Made by a program: the position numbers and the translations under genes. A model generated the notes under the pieces. That model was not told the DNA's origin. It worked only from the letters and a program-made list of their open reading frames with translations, and did no database searches. Below are positions 8,718 through 16,872 of a stretch of DNA of 64,000 nt, one piece after another. Source of the stretch: Streptomyces chattanoogensis (lineage in GTDB: Bacteria; Actinomycetota; Actinomycetes; Streptomycetales; Streptomycetaceae); assembly GCF_001294335.1 (NCBI RefSeq), contig NZ_LGKG01000145.1:62001-126000 (forward strand). The letters run 5' to 3'. Within the stretch, counting starts at the first letter, position 1. Every line of letters begins with the position of its first letter.

Positions 8718-9644
8718 ATGAGCAATCGCCACAGCCAGGCCGCCAAGTCCGCGGCGCGGGAACGCATCCGGGCGGAGCGCGAACGGCAGAAGAAGCAGGA
8801 GAAGACGCGCCGCCAGCTGCTCGTCGCCGGCGCGGTCGTCGGTGTGCTGGCGGTGGCCGGCGGGATCGGCTTCGGCATCATGAAGCTGACCGAGCCCACG
8901 GGCTGGGCGGCCGCCGCCGAGGCGAAGCTGGTGAAGCCGGCCCACACCCAGGGCAGGAACGGCACCGAGATCCTCATAGGCGACCCGAAGGCCAAGGAGA
9001 CCCTGGAGGTCTTCGAGGACATCCGCTGTCCCGCGTGCGCGGGCTTCGAGCAGACCAGCGGCCCGGATCTGCTGAAGGACCTCAAGGAGGGCCGGTTCAA
9101 GGTCCGCTACACGATGTACTCGTTCATCGACACCATGGGGGCCGGCGGCGAGGGCTCGAAGAACGCGCTCAGCGCGCTGGGTGCGGCGCTCAACGTCAGC
9201 CCGGACGCCTTCCTGAAGTACAAGACCGCGCTGTACTCCGCCAAGAACCACCCCGATGAGCGGGAGGACCTCTACGCCAAGGACTCGGTGCTGCTCAAGG
9301 TGGCCGCCGAGGTGCCGGAGCTGAAGGGCAACAAGGAGTTCGAGAAGGCGGTCAAGGAGGGCACCTACGACCGCTGGACGATGGAGATGACCGCGCTCTT
9401 CGGCCGCAAGGGCGTCAAGGGCACGCCGACCTTCTTCCACGGCGACAAGAAGCTGGTCATGGACCGGATCCCGCAGCGGCAGATGACGCAGGCGGAGTAC
9501 AACAAGATCTCGCAGAACAACTTCCGGAAGATGATCGACAAGGAGTTCGGCCCGGCCAAGGGGATCCAGAAGGGCGAGAAGGACCCCAGCGCCGGCGGCA
9601 AGGGGATCCAGAAGGGCGAGAAGGACCCCACGGCCGGTAACTGA
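8718..9644 (+). CDS. membrane-anchored DsbA-like thioredoxin-fold protein, copy 2
   Basis: The 308-residue protein is a paralogue of the one at 7234. It has the same plan: a charged N-terminal helix, a membrane anchor at about residues 34-56, and an outside DsbA-like domain with CPAC at residues 104-107 and a VKGTPTFF cis-proline motif. Compared with copy 1 it lacks the Gly/Ser-rich linker after the anchor. It gains a C-terminal tail made of two near-identical 14-residue units (KGIQKGEKDPSAGG and KGIQKGEKDPTAGN). The Pro-Ala dipeptide instead of Pro-Gly in the active site suggests a different redox potential from copy 1. The ATG follows AGGAACGGGAA. It is probably co-transcribed with the small membrane protein upstream. 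Confidence 0.88.
   Translation: MSNRHSQAAKSAARERIRAERERQKKQEKTRRQLLVAGAVVGVLAVAGGIGFGIMKLTEPTGWAAAAEAKLVKPAHTQGRNGTEILIGDPKAKETLEVFEDIRCPACAGFEQTSGPDLLKDLKEGRFKVRYTMYSFIDTMGAGGEGSKNALSALGAALNVSPDAFLKYKTALYSAKNHPDEREDLYAKDSVLLKVAAEVPELKGNKEFEKAVKEGTYDRWTMEMTALFGRKGVKGTPTFFHGDKKLVMDRIPQRQMTQAEYNKISQNNFRKMIDKEFGPAKGIQKGEKDPSAGGKGIQKGEKDPTAGN
9558..9629 (+). repeat. 42-bp tandem repeat in the 3' end of the second DsbA-like gene
   Basis: Thirty bases at 9558-9587 recur exactly at 9600-9629 with a 42-bp period, encoding two lysine-rich KGIQKGEKDP units. The reading frame is kept. The second unit looks like a recent slippage or unequal-crossover duplication. Confidence 0.9.
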
Positions 9645-9750
9645 CCGCCGCGGCAGGGCCGTAGCAGGGCCGCAGGGGAGCAGCAGGGAACGGGCGGGCG
9701 AATTCTCGGGTATCCGGGCCTTCGCCCTCCCGCTTCCCCTTACCGGCCAG

Positions 9751-9756
9751 TAGGGT
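9751..9756 (+). promoter_or_regulatory. candidate -10 element of phoD
   Basis: TAGGGT ends 8 bases before the GTG at 9765, which would put the transcription start on or next to the start codon, giving a leaderless mRNA. No good -35 element and no clear PHO-box direct repeats were recognised upstream, so phosphate control is not demonstrated here. Confidence 0.35.
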
Positions 9757-9764
9757 GATCGGCC

Positions 9765-11408
9765 GTGACCGATCATGACCACATCTCACGCCGCTCCGCC
9801 GTTACGGCCGTAGCCGCCACCGCCGCCCTGCTGCCGCTGGCCGGAGCCGCCACGGCACATGCCCAAGAGGCCCCGCACCGGGCCCGGTTCTTCCGGCACG
9901 GCGTCGCCTCCGGTGACCCGCTGCCCGACGGCATCCTGCTGTGGACCCGGGTGACCCCGGCCGACGACGCCACCCCCGGCTCCGGCCGCGGCCCGGCCGC
10001 CGAGGTGGCCTGGCAGGTGGCGGAGGACGAGGCCTTCACCGCCGTCGTGGCGCACGGCAGCGTCACCGCCACAGCTGCCGCCGACCACACCGTCAAAGCC
10101 GATGTCCGCGGCCTGCGCCCGGCCACCCGCTACTACTACCGCTTCACCGCCGGCGGACAGCACTCCCCCGTCGGCCGCACCCGGACGGCGCCCGCCACCG
10201 GCGCCGCGCCCGGCAGCGTCCGCTTCGGCGTGGTCTCCTGCGCCAACTGGGAGTCGGGCTACTTCTCGCCGTACCGCCACCTGGCCGCGCGCCACGACCT
10301 GGACGCCGTGCTGCACCTCGGCGACTACATCTACGAGTACAAGTCCGGCGAGTACCCCGCCTTCAAGTACGTCGTCCGCCCGCACTCCCCCGCCCACGAG
10401 CTGCTCACCCTCGCCGACTACCGCATCCGGCACGGCGTCCACAAGACCGACCCGGACGCGCTGGCCATGCATGCCGCCCACCCGGTCATCGCCATCTGGG
10501 ACGACCACGAGTTCGCCGACAACGCCTGGAAGGGCGGCGCGGTCAACCACACCCCCGGCGCCGAGGGCGACTGGTCGCAGCGGATGGCCGCGGCCAAGCA
10601 GGCGTACTTCGAGTGGATGCCGGTACGGCCCTCCGTCGCCGGGACCACCTACCGCCGGCTGCGCTTCGGCAGGCTCGCCGATCTGCATCTGCTGGATCTG
10701 CGGTCCTTCCGCGACGAGCAGGCCAAGACCGGCAGCTCCGCGGTCGACGACCCCGGCCGTACGATCACCGGCCGGGCCCAACTGGACTGGCTCAAGGCGG
10801 GACTCGAGCGCTCCGACACCGCCTGGCGGCTGGTCGGCACCTCGGTGATGATCTCGCAGGTGGCGTTCGGCTCCATACCCGCGCATCTGCTGGGCCCGCT
10901 CGCCGAGGTCCTCGGCATCCCCAAGGAGGGCCTGGCGGTCAACACCGACCAGTGGGACGGCTACACCGACGACCGCCGCGAACTGCTGGCGCACCTGAGC
11001 GACCGCGGGATCGGCAACACGGTGTTCCTGACCGGCGACATCCACATGGCCTGGGCCAACGAGGTGCCGCGGGAGGCCGCGACCTATCCGCACACCCCGC
11101 CCGTGGCGACGGAGTTCGTGGTCACCTCCGTCACCTCGGACAACGTGGACGACCTCCTGCATGTCGCCCCGCACACGGTCTCGCTGGCCGGGGTCGCCGC
11201 CGTCCGCGCCGCCAACCGCCATGTGAAGTGGCTGGACATGGACTCGCACGGCTACGGCGTCCTCGACGTCAGCGCCGAGCGCACCCAGATGGACTACTAC
11301 GGCGTCTCCGACAAGACCGACCCGGACGCCACCAGCGCACTGCTGCGCTCGTACCGGACCCTGACCGGCACCCAGCGGATGGAGAAGGCCGACCGGCCGA
11401 TCGCCTGA
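9765..11408 (+). CDS. phoD: PhoD-type alkaline phosphatase, Tat-exported
   Basis: The 547-residue protein belongs to the PhoD family of calcium/iron phosphodiesterase-phosphomonoesterases that release phosphate from organic esters outside the cell. The N-terminus has a twin-arginine signal, [18 protein letters not shown], followed by a hydrophobic stretch and an AHA cleavage site near residue 34. The mature part begins with the family's N-terminal beta domain ([17 protein letters not shown]). It continues with metal-site motifs such as [31 protein letters not shown] and a late TGDIHMAW. The start is a GTG 8 bases after a TAGGGT, with no ribosome site, so a leaderless transcript is likely. The position after dnaE matches the phoD locus known in S. 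coelicolor. Convergent with the next gene, 14 bp apart. Confidence 0.93.
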   Translation: MTDHDHISRRSAVTAVAATAALLPLAGAATAHAQEAPHRARFFRHGVASGDPLPDGILLWTRVTPADDATPGSGRGPAAEVAWQVAEDEAFTAVVAHGSVTATAAADHTVKADVRGLRPATRYYYRFTAGGQHSPVGRTRTAPATGAAPGSVRFGVVSCANWESGYFSPYRHLAARHDLDAVLHLGDYIYEYKSGEYPAFKYVVRPHSPAHELLTLADYRIRHGVHKTDPDALAMHAAHPVIAIWDDHEFADNAWKGGAVNHTPGAEGDWSQRMAAAKQAYFEWMPVRPSVAGTTYRRLRFGRLADLHLLDLRSFRDEQAKTGSSAVDDPGRTITGRAQLDWLKAGLERSDTAWRLVGTSVMISQVAFGSIPAHLLGPLAEVLGIPKEGLAVNTDQWDGYTDDRRELLAHLSDRGIGNTVFLTGDIHMAWANEVPREAATYPHTPPVATEFVVTSVTSDNVDDLLHVAPHTVSLAGVAAVRAANRHVKWLDMDSHGYGVLDVSAERTQMDYYGVSDKTDPDATSALLRSYRTLTGTQRMEKADRPIA

Positions 11409-11422
11409 GGGGCCTTGAGGGC

Positions 11423-12034
11423 CTACAGCCCGGCCAGGAACCCCAGCGCCACCCTCCAGGTGCGCTCCGCCGCCTCCTCGTCGTAATCCGGCAGACCGGA
11501 GTCGGTGTAGAGGTGGCCGGCGCCGGCGTAGCGGAAGATCTCGACGTCCGCGCCGGCCCGGCGCATCTGGAGGTACCAGGCGTTCAGCCAGTCGTGCGGC
11601 TCGTACGGGTCGGGGTCGGCGACGTGCAGCTGCACCGGCAGGTCGTCGGCGGCGGCGCCCTCGGCGATGTCGGAGGTGCCGTGCAGCAGAAGCAGCCCGC
11701 TGGTCTTCTCGTCGGCCAGCGCGAGGTTCTGCGCGATCGAGCCGCCGAAGGAGAAGCCGGCATAGACCAGACCGCGGTCGGAGTACGGGGCCACGGCCGC
11801 AACGGCCCGCTTGAGCAGCTCCTCCTTGCCGATCCCGTCCTTGATCTCCATGCCCTCCGCCACCGAGTCCGCGGTCCGGCCGTCGAACAGATCGGGGACG
11901 ATCACCTCATGGCCCGCCGCCCGCAGCCGGTCCGCCGCCTCCCGCACGGCGGGGCGCAGCCCGCACACCGAATGAAACAGGACAATCGTCGCGGACCCGC
12001 TGGTAGCGGCCTCGCTGGGCTCGGACACCGACAT
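11423..12034 (-). CDS. dienelactone hydrolase family protein
   Basis: The 203-residue product is an alpha/beta hydrolase of the dienelactone hydrolase family. It starts with a strand that leads into ATIVLFHSVCGLRPAV, then HEVIVPDLFDGRTADS. The nucleophile elbow reads YAGFSFGGSIAQ, where Ser replaces the Cys used by classical dienelactone hydrolases, so a serine hydrolase is expected. The C-terminal part holds an acidic residue (VADPDPYEPHDW) and the catalytic His in YAGAGHLYTDSG. No signal peptide is present, so it is cytoplasmic; the substrate is unknown. The ATG at 12034 was chosen because AGGGAAG lies 4 bases upstream; the open frame extends further but would run into the divergent MscS gene's leader. 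Confidence 0.85.
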   Translation of the reverse strand: MSVSEPSEAATSGSATIVLFHSVCGLRPAVREAADRLRAAGHEVIVPDLFDGRTADSVAEGMEIKDGIGKEELLKRAVAAVAPYSDRGLVYAGFSFGGSIAQNLALADEKTSGLLLLHGTSDIAEGAAADDLPVQLHVADPDPYEPHDWLNAWYLQMRRAGADVEIFRYAGAGHLYTDSGLPDYDEEAAERTWRVALGFLAGL

Positions 12035-12058
12035 CACTTCCCTGAACACTTCCCTGAA
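12035..12058 (-). repeat. 12-bp tandem duplication of the ribosome-binding site
   Basis: The sequence TTCAGGGAAGTG (minus strand) is repeated exactly twice, directly before the ATG at 12034. Each copy carries an AGGGAAG Shine-Dalgarno core, so the gene has two potential ribosome sites 12 bases apart. Confidence 0.85.
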
Positions 12059-12160
12059 CCTACTGAACTTGCCTGAGGTGTATCGCTCCGCCCCATGGTG
12101 CCAGCTACGGTCGGAAGACCGGCCCGAGCACACCGCACCGGACGCACCGAGGAGGTATCC

Positions 12161-13240
12161 GTGTCCCTGGAGGACGTGCTGCGCCCCGTAGTCGTCATCG
12201 GCGGCTCGATCGTGGTCACGGTCATCCTGGTCTGGCTCGCCGACCGGATGCTGCGCAAGATCGACGCCGTGCATCCCGAGACCCCCTTGTGGGGGCTGCT
12301 GCGCCGCTGCCGGATACCGGCCCAAGTGGTGCTGTGCGCCGCCCTGTTGCGCGGCGCGTACGACGAGACCGGGCTGGCGCCCGTCGACGAGCACGAGGCG
12401 GGGGTCGGCCAGGCGCTGACCCTGGTGCTGATCGCGGCCACCGCCTGGCTGCTCATCCGCGCCGCGGCCGCCGTCGTCGAATCGTCATACACCCGCTATG
12501 CGGCGAGCGGGCGGGACGCGGCGCGGGTGCGGCGGGTACGGACCCAGGTGACGCTGATCCAGCGGGTGGTGACCGCCACCGTGATCATCGTCGCGGCGGC
12601 CGCGATGCTGCTGACCTTCCCGGAGATGCGGGCGGTCGGCGCGTCCATGCTGGCGTCGGCCGGGCTGCTGGGCATCGTCGCCGGTATCGCCGCCCAGTCC
12701 ACGCTGGGCAATCTCTTCGCCGGGCTGCAGATCGCGTTCGGCGACATGGTGCGCATCGGCGACACCGTCGTCGTGGACGGCGAATGGGGCACCGTCGAGG
12801 AGATCACCCTGACCTTCCTGACCGTGCGGACCTGGGACGAGCGGCGGATCACCATGCCGGTCTCGTACTTCACCGGCAAGCCGTTCGAGAACTGGTCGCG
12901 CGGCGGCGCGCAGATGACCGGCACCGTGCTTTTCCATCTCGACCACAGCGCGCCGGTGGAGAAGATGCGCCAGCGCCTGTACGAGATCCTCCAGGAGTGC
13001 GAGGACTGGGACGGCCGGTCCTGGAGCCTGGTGGTCACCGACACCACGCCGTCCACGATGGTGGTCCGGGCGCTGGTGACCGCCCGCGATGCGGACGCCA
13101 TCTGGGCGGTGCGCTGTCAGGTGCGGGAGCGGATGATCGAGTGGCTGCGGACGGAGCATGCGTACGCGCTGCCGCGGATCGCCACCGCGCCCGCGCCCCT
13201 GGGCCACCACGAGGTTCCCAGGGACGGGAGGCGGGACTGA
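12161..13240 (+). CDS. MscS-family small-conductance mechanosensitive channel
   Basis: The 359-residue protein has four hydrophobic segments (about residues 8-30, 47-68, 82-105 and 130-150) and then the pore helix and beta domain of MscS. The signature runs through MLASAGLLGIVAGIAAQSTL, then NLFAGLQIAFGDMVRIGD, then the conserved VEEITLTFLTVRTWD, and ends with a C-terminal alpha/beta portion. Such channels release solutes during hypo-osmotic shock. The GTG at 12161 was preferred because a strong GAGGAGG lies 6 bases upstream; an ATG 66 bases earlier in frame has no ribosome site. It is divergent from the hydrolase gene and convergent with the antiporter gene 30 bp away. An extra N-terminal helix compared with E. 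coli MscS is usual in actinobacteria. Confidence 0.88.
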   Translation: MSLEDVLRPVVVIGGSIVVTVILVWLADRMLRKIDAVHPETPLWGLLRRCRIPAQVVLCAALLRGAYDETGLAPVDEHEAGVGQALTLVLIAATAWLLIRAAAAVVESSYTRYAASGRDAARVRRVRTQVTLIQRVVTATVIIVAAAAMLLTFPEMRAVGASMLASAGLLGIVAGIAAQSTLGNLFAGLQIAFGDMVRIGDTVVVDGEWGTVEEITLTFLTVRTWDERRITMPVSYFTGKPFENWSRGGAQMTGTVLFHLDHSAPVEKMRQRLYEILQECEDWDGRSWSLVVTDTTPSTMVVRALVTARDADAIWAVRCQVRERMIEWLRTEHAYALPRIATAPAPLGHHEVPRDGRRD

Positions 13241-13270
13241 CGGGCGGGGCCGGCGCGCCGTCCGGGGCCG

Positions 13271-14950
13271 CTACGGCGCACCGCGCAGGCTGCGCATGTC
13301 CAGGTGGCGCAGCACCCGGTCCACGATCTCCGGGTCGGCGCCGGGCTCGCTGCGCGCGGCCAGCACCTCGTGCCGGGCGGCCGAGAGCATTTCGCCCTGG
13401 ATGCGCTGCACCTTCTTCATCCGGGTGATCCGCTTGTCGAACAGCTCGCGCCGCTCGTCGTCCACGATGTCCGGCGCGATGCGGGCGCCGATGTCGTAGG
13501 CCCGGCGCGAGAGCTGGTCGCTGACCTCCTCGGGCAGCTCCTCGACCGCCAGGATCTCCTTCAGCCGCCGCTTGGACGCCTTGATCACCCGGATCGCCAG
13601 CTCCCGCTCCAGCGCGTCCTCGGCATCGGCATCGGCCCGCACCCGCAGGGTGCGCACCAGCCACGGCAGCGTCAGCCCCTGGACGAGCAGCGTGGTGAGC
13701 ACGACGGCGAAGGCGATGAAGAGGATCTCCTGACGGGCGGGGAAGTCACCGCCGCCGTCCACGGTGTACGGGATGGCCAGCGCCAGCGCCACCGAGGCCA
13801 CCCCGCGCATCCCCGACCACCACAGGATCAGGGTCTCCCGCCAGCTCACCGGGATGTCCTCGTCGTAGTCGCGCCACCCGCGCCACCGATGCCACCGCGC
13901 GCACCGAGCGGCACCACCAACGGCTCCTGCCCCGGCCGGCCATGCCGCGGGGCGCCGTCGCCGGTGCATGCGCTTCGCGAGCCAGGCGGCGGGCAGCAGC
14001 CACACCAGCCGCACGGCCACGACCACCGCGACCACCGCGGCGCCGGCGCCCAGCAGCGCGCCCCACCGCTCGGACGCGGCCCCGAAGATGTTGTGCAGCT
14101 CCAGTCCGATCAGCCCGAAGGCGACACCGGTGACGAGGGTGTCGACGACCTCCCAGAAGGTGTAGCCGGCCAGCCGGCCCAGCACGTCGTCGGCGTCGAC
14201 CGCGTACTCGGCCAGGAAGAGGGCCGTGGTCAGCACGGCGAGGACGCCGGAACCGTGGAAGTTCTCGGCCAGGACGTACGCGACGAACGGCACCAGCAGC
14301 GTCAGCCCGATCTGCAGTGTGGGATCGCCGAGCAGCGCCATCAGCTTGTTGGTGGCCCAGCCCAGGACGAGCCCGACCGCTATGGCGACGACCGCGGACA
14401 GGACCAGCGAGCCGACCGCGGCGGGCACCGAGAAGGTGCCGCTGACCGCCGCGGTCAGCGCCACGTGGTAGAGCACGATCGCGGTGACGTCGTTGAACAG
14501 CCCCTCGCCCTCGAGGATGGAGACCATCCGGCGGGGCAGTCCCAGCTTCCCGGCGACGGCGGTCGCGGCCACCGGGTCGGGCGGGGCGACCAGCGCGCCG
14601 AGCACCACCGCGGCGGCGACCGGCATCCCGGGCACCACCGCCTGGGTGACCGCGGCGACCGCGGCCGTGGTCGCGAAGACCAGCGCGACGGCGAGCAGGA
14701 AGATCGGCCGGACGTTGGCGGTGAACTGGCGCCAGGAGGTGCGCTGCACGGCGGCGTAGAGCAGCGGCGGCAGCACCAGCGGCAGGATGAACTCGGGCGG
14801 CACCTCGACGTTGGGCACGAACGGCAGCAGCGCCAGCACGGCCCCGGCGAGGGTCATCAGCACCGGTGACGGCAGCCCGAGCCGGTCGCCGACCGGCACC
14901 ATGACCACGGCTCCGAGCAGCAGGACGAACAGCAGAGCCAGCTGGTCCAC
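13271..14950 (-). CDS. CPA1-family Na+/H+ antiporter (NhaP-like)
   Basis: The 559-residue protein has about 12 membrane segments and a cytoplasmic C-terminal tail of roughly 120 residues. Family motifs are clear: LPPLLYAAVQRT near residue 60, VLGALVAPPDPVAATAVAGK where the Asp carries cations, and LEGEGLFNDVTAIVLYHVAL. It exchanges sodium or potassium for protons and so sets cytoplasmic pH and salt. A basic, low-complexity loop (around residues 325-360, rich in Arg, Trp, Gly and Ala) interrupts the membrane domain between two helices; this looks like an insertion and varies between species. The C-terminal tail is charged and helical. The start is the ATG giving the first hydrophobic helix directly. 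The gene is convergent with the MscS gene. Confidence 0.88.
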   Translation of the reverse strand: MDQLALLFVLLLGAVVMVPVGDRLGLPSPVLMTLAGAVLALLPFVPNVEVPPEFILPLVLPPLLYAAVQRTSWRQFTANVRPIFLLAVALVFATTAAVAAVTQAVVPGMPVAAAVVLGALVAPPDPVAATAVAGKLGLPRRMVSILEGEGLFNDVTAIVLYHVALTAAVSGTFSVPAAVGSLVLSAVVAIAVGLVLGWATNKLMALLGDPTLQIGLTLLVPFVAYVLAENFHGSGVLAVLTTALFLAEYAVDADDVLGRLAGYTFWEVVDTLVTGVAFGLIGLELHNIFGAASERWGALLGAGAAVVAVVVAVRLVWLLPAAWLAKRMHRRRRPAAWPAGAGAVGGAARCARWHRWRGWRDYDEDIPVSWRETLILWWSGMRGVASVALALAIPYTVDGGGDFPARQEILFIAFAVVLTTLLVQGLTLPWLVRTLRVRADADAEDALERELAIRVIKASKRRLKEILAVEELPEEVSDQLSRRAYDIGARIAPDIVDDERRELFDKRITRMKKVQRIQGEMLSAARHEVLAARSEPGADPEIVDRVLRHLDMRSLRGAP

Positions 14951-15078
14951 GGTGGCTACGCTCCGGGGTCGGGTCTGATCACTTTCGTCCCCAGCGTGCC
15001 ATGTTCTGTTCGATCACCCGCTGTGCAAGCCGCCTGCGTCTGCAGCTTTCCTCAGCCGCCGCCGTCACCTGCTGTCCG

Positions 15079-16020
15079 TCAGCTGCTTTCGTCCCGCACG
15101 GTGTCCAGCGCATGCTGCAGATCGTCCGGATACGCGCTCTCGAACTCGACCCACCGCCCGTCGGAGGGGTGCTCGAAGCCCAGCCGGACCGCGTGCAGCC
15201 ACTGCCGGCCGACACCCAGCCTCCTCGCGAGGGTGGGGTCGGCCCCGTACGTCAGGTCGCCGACGCAGGGGTGGCGGTGCGCGGCCATGTGCACCCGGAT
15301 CTGGTGCGTACGGCCGGTCTCCAGCTTGATGTCCAGCAGGCTGGCCGCGCGGAACGCCTCGATCAGGTCGTAGTGCGTGACCGACGGCTTGCCCTCGGCG
15401 GTGACCGCCCACTTGTAGTCGTGCTGCGGGTGCCGGCCGATGGGGGCGTCGATGGTGCCGCTCATCGGGTCCGGGTGGCCCTGCACGAGCGCGTGGTACC
15501 GCTTCTCGGGGACGCGCTCCTTGAACTGCCGCTTCAGCGACGTGTAGGCGCGCTCCGACTTGGCCACGGCCATCAGGCCGGAGGTGCCGACGTCGAGGCG
15601 GTGCACGATGCCCTGGCGCTCGGCGGCGCCGGAGGTGGAGATGCGGTAGCCGGCCGCGGCGAGACCGCCGATGACGGTGGTCCCGCTCCAGCCGGGGCTG
15701 GGGTGCGCCGCGACGCCGACCGGCTTGACGATCACTACGATGTCGTCGTCGTCATGCACGATCTCCATGCCCTCGACGGGCTCGGCGACGATCTCCACGG
15801 GCGGCGCGGCCTGCGGCATCTCGACCTCCAGCCAGGCGCCGCCGGAGACCCGCTCGGACTTCATCACCTCGGATCCGTCGACCCGGACCTTTCCGGCGGT
15901 GGCGAGCTCGGCCGCCTTCGTCCGGGAAAAACCGAACATACGGGCGAGCGCGGCGTCGACGCGCTCGCCCTCCAGGCCGTCCGGTACGGGCAGGGTGCGG
16001 ATCTCGGGAAGCGTGCTCAC
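15079..16020 (-). CDS. rluD: RluA/RluD-family 23S rRNA pseudouridine synthase
   Basis: The 313-residue protein has an N-terminal S4 RNA-binding domain ([22 protein letters not shown]) and a pseudouridine synthase domain with the catalytic [11 protein letters not shown], Asp 143. This family converts specific uridines in 23S rRNA to pseudouridine; the length and S4 domain fit RluD best, although the exact target base cannot be read from sequence. It lies 83 bp downstream of lspA on the same strand, the usual lspA-rluD pair in bacteria, so co-transcription is likely. A 128-bp gap without features separates its stop from the antiporter start. Confidence 0.93.
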   Translation of the reverse strand: MSTLPEIRTLPVPDGLEGERVDAALARMFGFSRTKAAELATAGKVRVDGSEVMKSERVSGGAWLEVEMPQAAPPVEIVAEPVEGMEIVHDDDDIVVIVKPVGVAAHPSPGWSGTTVIGGLAAAGYRISTSGAAERQGIVHRLDVGTSGLMAVAKSERAYTSLKRQFKERVPEKRYHALVQGHPDPMSGTIDAPIGRHPQHDYKWAVTAEGKPSVTHYDLIEAFRAASLLDIKLETGRTHQIRVHMAAHRHPCVGDLTYGADPTLARRLGVGRQWLHAVRLGFEHPSDGRWVEFESAYPDDLQHALDTVRDESS

Positions 16021-16103
16021 CCCACGAGTATGGCAGTCCCGCCGGGGTGCCCGGCCGGGCGCCGGACTCCTGGCCCCGCCCCCGCCCCGCCGCGGGGTGC
16101 CGC

Positions 16104-16730
16104 TCAGTCCTTGTGCACGGTGCCGTCCGGATCCAGCCCCCGGAAGGACAGGATCACGATCAGGATGCCGCCGCAGACGATCGCGGAGTCGGCGAGGTTG
16201 AAGACCGCGAAGTGCGCCGGGGCGATGAAGTCGACCACCGCGCCCTCGAAGACGCCCGGCGAGCGGAAGATCCGGTCGGTGAGATTGCCGAAGGCGCCGC
16301 CGAGCAGCAGCCCGAGCGAGATGGCCCAGGGCAGGCTGTAGAGCTTGCGGGCGATCCGGGCGATCACCAGGATCACGGTCGCCGCGATGATCGTGAGGAA
16401 GATCGTCAGCGCCTCGCCCATACTGAACGCGGCGCCGCGGTTGCGGATCACATTGAACTGCAGCAGCGTCCCGATGACCTCGACCGGCGCATGGTGCTCC
16501 AGCTTGGCGACGACCAGCAGCTTGCTGCCCAGGTCCAGCGCGTAGACCACGGCGGCCACCAGCAGCAGCGCCAGGATCCGCCGCTTGCCCCGGCCTGCCT
16601 TCTGCTCCGGTTCCGGATCCGGCTCCACCGGCTGTCCCCCTTCGGCACCCGGCTCGCTGTCGGCCCCCGGATCCGCTCCGGAACCCGGCCCGGATTCCGG
16701 CGTGCTGGTGATGCGTTCCGCCTTTGCCAC
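16104..16730 (-). CDS. lspA: lipoprotein signal peptidase (signal peptidase II)
   Basis: This 208-residue membrane aspartyl protease removes the signal peptide from prolipoproteins after lipid attachment. Four membrane segments are visible, starting near residue 51. The catalytic motifs are [22 protein letters not shown] and [11 protein letters not shown], each contributing an aspartate. The family is normally about 160 residues; here an extra 48-residue N-terminal cytoplasmic extension rich in Pro, Glu, Gly and Ser precedes the first helix. The ATG at 16730 is the only convenient start upstream of that extension. It is upstream of rluD, and a terminator separates it from the DksA-like gene, so it likely starts its own operon. 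Confidence 0.94.
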   Translation of the reverse strand: MAKAERITSTPESGPGSGADPGADSEPGAEGGQPVEPDPEPEQKAGRGKRRILALLLVAAVVYALDLGSKLLVVAKLEHHAPVEVIGTLLQFNVIRNRGAAFSMGEALTIFLTIIAATVILVIARIARKLYSLPWAISLGLLLGGAFGNLTDRIFRSPGVFEGAVVDFIAPAHFAVFNLADSAIVCGGILIVILSFRGLDPDGTVHKD

Positions 16731-16806
16731 GTGTGAGTCCTCAGCCCGTTCGAGTCAGCTGTCAGGCCACGCCTGACCGGTCACGAGCGTACGACACGCA
16801 CGTACG

Positions 16807-16836
16807 GTCGCGGGCGGTACGGGCGCCGCCCGCGAC
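16807..16836 (-). terminator. terminator after the DksA/TraR-like gene
   Basis: An 11-bp perfect inverted repeat (gtcgcgggcgg and its complement) has an 8-base loop. It lies 37 bp downstream of the DksA-like stop codon, between that gene and lspA. Confidence 0.7.
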
Positions 16837-16872
16837 GAAATCCGGCGCGGCGTCAGCCCCGCCGTTCCCCCT

